Assembly: GCA_031553835.1 (NCBI GenBank)
Contig: JAVBKX010000018.1
Span: forward strand, 1-64,000
Direction: 5' to 3'
DNA: 64,000 nt
Source: JAVBKX01 sp031553835
GTDB taxonomy: Bacteria > Bacteroidota > Bacteroidia > Bacteroidales > Azobacteroidaceae
Part shown: piece by piece, positions 62,001-64,000 of the stretch
Position numbering within the stretch: position 1 is the stretch's first letter
Layout of the letters: every line of letters starts with the position of its first letter
Made by a program: the position numbers and the translations under genes
The notes under the pieces: model-generated
Database searches by the model: none
Told to the model about the DNA's origin: nothing
Seen by the model: the letters and a program-made list of their open reading frames with translations, nothing else

Positions 62001-64000
62001 TTATTTTGAGATTACCTGCGTAGTAATTCTTTGGGTTTCGGCATCGAAATCGACTGTGATTGAATCACCTTCTTTAATATCATCCCGTATAATCATCTCG
62101 GCCAGTTCGTCTTCCAGGTATTTTTGTATCGCGCGTTTAAGCGGACGAGCTCCGAATTGTACATCATATCCTTTGGAAGCAATAAATTCTTTTGCTTTAT
62201 CCGTCAGGGTGATATTATAGCCCAAATTGCCGACTCGTTCGAAGAATCCTTTCAGTTCCAAGTCGATAATTTTGTAAATGGCATCTTTATCCAGTTGATC
62301 AAACATCACGATATCATCCACGCGGTTCAAAAATTCCGGAGCAAACGCCCGGTTCAACGCTTTTTGAATTACACTCCGAGAGAATTCTTTGTCGTCGGTA
62401 TTGCTGTTCGCGGAAGTCTGGAAGCCGATGCCGCGTCCGAAATCTTTCAACTGACGTGTTCCGACATTGGAAGTCATTATTAATATGGTATTCTTAAAAT
62501 CGATACGTCGTCCCAGGCTATCGGTCAAACGGCCTTCGTCCAGCACTTGCAACAAAAGATTGAATACATCGGGATGAGCTTTTTCGATTTCGTCCAGCAA
62601 TACAACCGAATAAGGTTTCCTGCGTACTTTTTCTGTTAATTGTCCGCCTTCTTCATAACCTACATATCCCGGAGGTGCTCCGATTAATCGTGAAACGGTG
62701 AATTTTTCCATGTATTCACTCATATCAATACGGATTAAAGCATCTGCCGAGTCAAACAAATATTCAGCTAATTTTTTTGCTAAATGCGTTTTCCCGACAC
62801 CTGTAGGGCCTAAGAACATAAATGTTCCGATCGGTTTGTTCGGATCTTTTAGCCCGATCCGGTTCCGTTGGATGGCTTTAACAATTTTGCTTACAGCTTC
62901 ATCCTGGCCGATTACTTTGGATTGCAGTACCGATTTCATTTCAAGCAATTTCTGATTTTCTGCTTTTGCAATCCGTTGTACTGGCACTCCCGACATCATG
63001 GCCACGACTTCTGCAATTTGGTCTTCATCCACAATTTCGCGGTTTTCCTGCAATTCTTCTTCCCATTTTGCTTTAGCAGCTTCCAATTGGAGCAATAACT
63101 GACGTTCTTTGTCCCGGAAACTGGCAGCCAATTCGAAATTCTGAGATTTGACAGCTTCTAATTTAGATTTCTTGGTATCTTCCATAGTCGCTTCCAATTC
63201 TTCGATACTTTTGGGAACCACTATGTTTGAAATATGTACGCGAGATCCGGATTCATCCAAAGCGTCAATAGCTTTGTCAGGAAAATTGCGGTCGCTGATG
63301 TATCTTTCTGTCAATTTTACACAGGCTTCCAAGGCAGCGGGGGTATAAGTGACATTGTGATGATCTTCGTATTTGGGCTTGATATTTTGCAGTATCTGCA
63401 ATGTTTCTTCAGCCGTAGTCGGATCCACCATTACTTTTTGAAAACGACGTTCCAAGGCGCCGTCTTTTTCGATGTTTTTCCGGTATTCATCCAATGTAGT
63501 AGCTCCGATGCATTGAATTTCACCGCGCGATAATGCGGGTTTGAGCATATTGGCAGCATCCATTGATCCGGAAGCTCCGCCAGCGCCGACAATGGTATGT
63601 ATTTCATCGATAAACAGGATGATATTCGGATTTTTCGACAATTCATTCAGAATGGCTTTGATGCGTTCTTCAAATTGTCCGCGGTATTTAGTCCCGGCCA
63701 CGATAGAAGCCATGTCCAAGTTAATGACACGTTTGTCGAATAATACGCGCGATACTTTACGTTGCACAATACGAAGAGCCAACCCTTCTACAATTGCAGA
63801 TTTTCCGACACCCGGTTCTCCGATGAGCACAGGATTGTTTTTCTTCCTGCGACTTAAGATTTGCGCCAGTCGTTCAATTTCTGTTTCTCTTCCTACAATG
63901 GGATCAAGCCGGTTCTCTTCGGCTGCCCGTGTCATGTCTGTGCCAAAACTATCCAACACCGGAGTGTCGCTACTTTTAGACTGGCCGGATCCGCTGAATT
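62001..64000 (-). CDS. clpC: ATP-dependent Clp protease ATP-binding subunit ClpC (5' end outside window)
   Basis: The 3' 666 codons are present; the reading frame is open to the window edge (in-frame SGSGQSKSSDTP before the D1 region), so the N-terminal Clp repeat domain lies outside. AAA D1 has Walker A GEPGVGKS and Walker B LFIDEIHTI. A middle domain with a UVR-like helix (KSQNFELAASFRDKERQL) identifies ClpC rather than ClpA or ClpB. AAA D2 has GPTGVGKTHLAKKL, VLLDEIEKAHPD and the arginine-finger region. It unfolds proteins and feeds them to ClpP in the cytosol. Confidence 0.97.
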   Translation of the reverse strand, partial: FSGSGQSKSSDTPVLDSFGTDMTRAAEENRLDPIVGRETEIERLAQILSRRKKNNPVLIGEPGVGKSAIVEGLALRIVQRKVSRVLFDKRVINLDMASIVAGTKYRGQFEERIKAILNELSKNPNIILFIDEIHTIVGAGGASGSMDAANMLKPALSRGEIQCIGATTLDEYRKNIEKDGALERRFQKVMVDPTTAEETLQILQNIKPKYEDHHNVTYTPAALEACVKLTERYISDRNFPDKAIDALDESGSRVHISNIVVPKSIEELEATMEDTKKSKLEAVKSQNFELAASFRDKERQLLLQLEAAKAKWEEELQENREIVDEDQIAEVVAMMSGVPVQRIAKAENQKLLEMKSVLQSKVIGQDEAVSKIVKAIQRNRIGLKDPNKPIGTFMFLGPTGVGKTHLAKKLAEYLFDSADALIRIDMSEYMEKFTVSRLIGAPPGYVGYEEGGQLTEKVRRKPYSVVLLDEIEKAHPDVFNLLLQVLDEGRLTDSLGRRIDFKNTILIMTSNVGTRQLKDFGRGIGFQTSANSNTDDKEFSRSVIQKALNRAFAPEFLNRVDDIVMFDQLDKDAIYKIIDLELKGFFERVGNLGYNITLTDKAKEFIASKGYDVQFGARPLKRAIQKYLEDELAEMIIRDDIKEGDSITVDFDAETQRITTQVISK

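Overview
The window comes from an anaerobic, saccharolytic member of the Bacteroidota, most likely order Bacteroidales. The evidence is a SusC/SusD pair with surface lipoproteins, promoters with a TAnnTTTG-type -7 box, type IX-like C-terminal sorting domains, Bacteroidota-style RHS proteins, and many CAZymes of families GH51, GH127, GH43, GH115 and GH92. No species can be assigned from sequence alone.

Layout. (1) 1-7935, minus strand: GH92 glycosidase, a protein with a type IX sorting domain, an RHS polymorphic-toxin candidate with an overlapping candidate immunity gene, and an orphan duplicated RHS tip. (2) 8131-57284: one large locus for an arabinose-rich, probably glucuronoarabinoxylan- or arabinan-like polysaccharide. 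It has three GH51, three GH127, one GH43, a glutaminase-like/GH43 fusion, one GH115, a GH5-like enzyme, an MFS sugar permease, one SusC/SusD set, two GLUG-like surface proteins, a GxGYxYP-type protein and several helper or unknown genes. (3) 57422-64000, minus strand: tRNA-Arg(ACG), a patatin/outer-membrane-barrel protein, HtpG and the C-terminal two thirds of ClpC.

Two things stand out. First, 12501-15821 encodes a complete-looking cobamide methyltransferase cassette: a UroD-fold methyltransferase, a corrinoid protein, a MetH-type reactivation protein and an MtaA/MtbA-like methyltransferase. It continues in the same direction into a glycosidase and a sugar permease. Because GH115 at 44501-47458 belongs to a family that releases (4-O-methyl-)glucuronic acid, anaerobic O-demethylation of a methylated sugar is an attractive but unproven reading.

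Second, six plus-strand promoters in the locus carry the same operator: three heptamers of consensus TTAATGA, each separated by 4 bp (11-bp period), with the last heptamer 8 or 9 bp from the -7 box. That geometry is the known signature of SARP-type activators. The locus encodes a membrane-spanning protein (29004-31559) with a LamG/kelch-like ectodomain, one transmembrane helix and a cytoplasmic SARP-like winged helix plus BTAD-like domain. No hybrid two-component sensor or ECF sigma factor is visible. I infer that a transmembrane SARP-like sensor switches on the CAZyme, SusCD and methyltransferase operons together.
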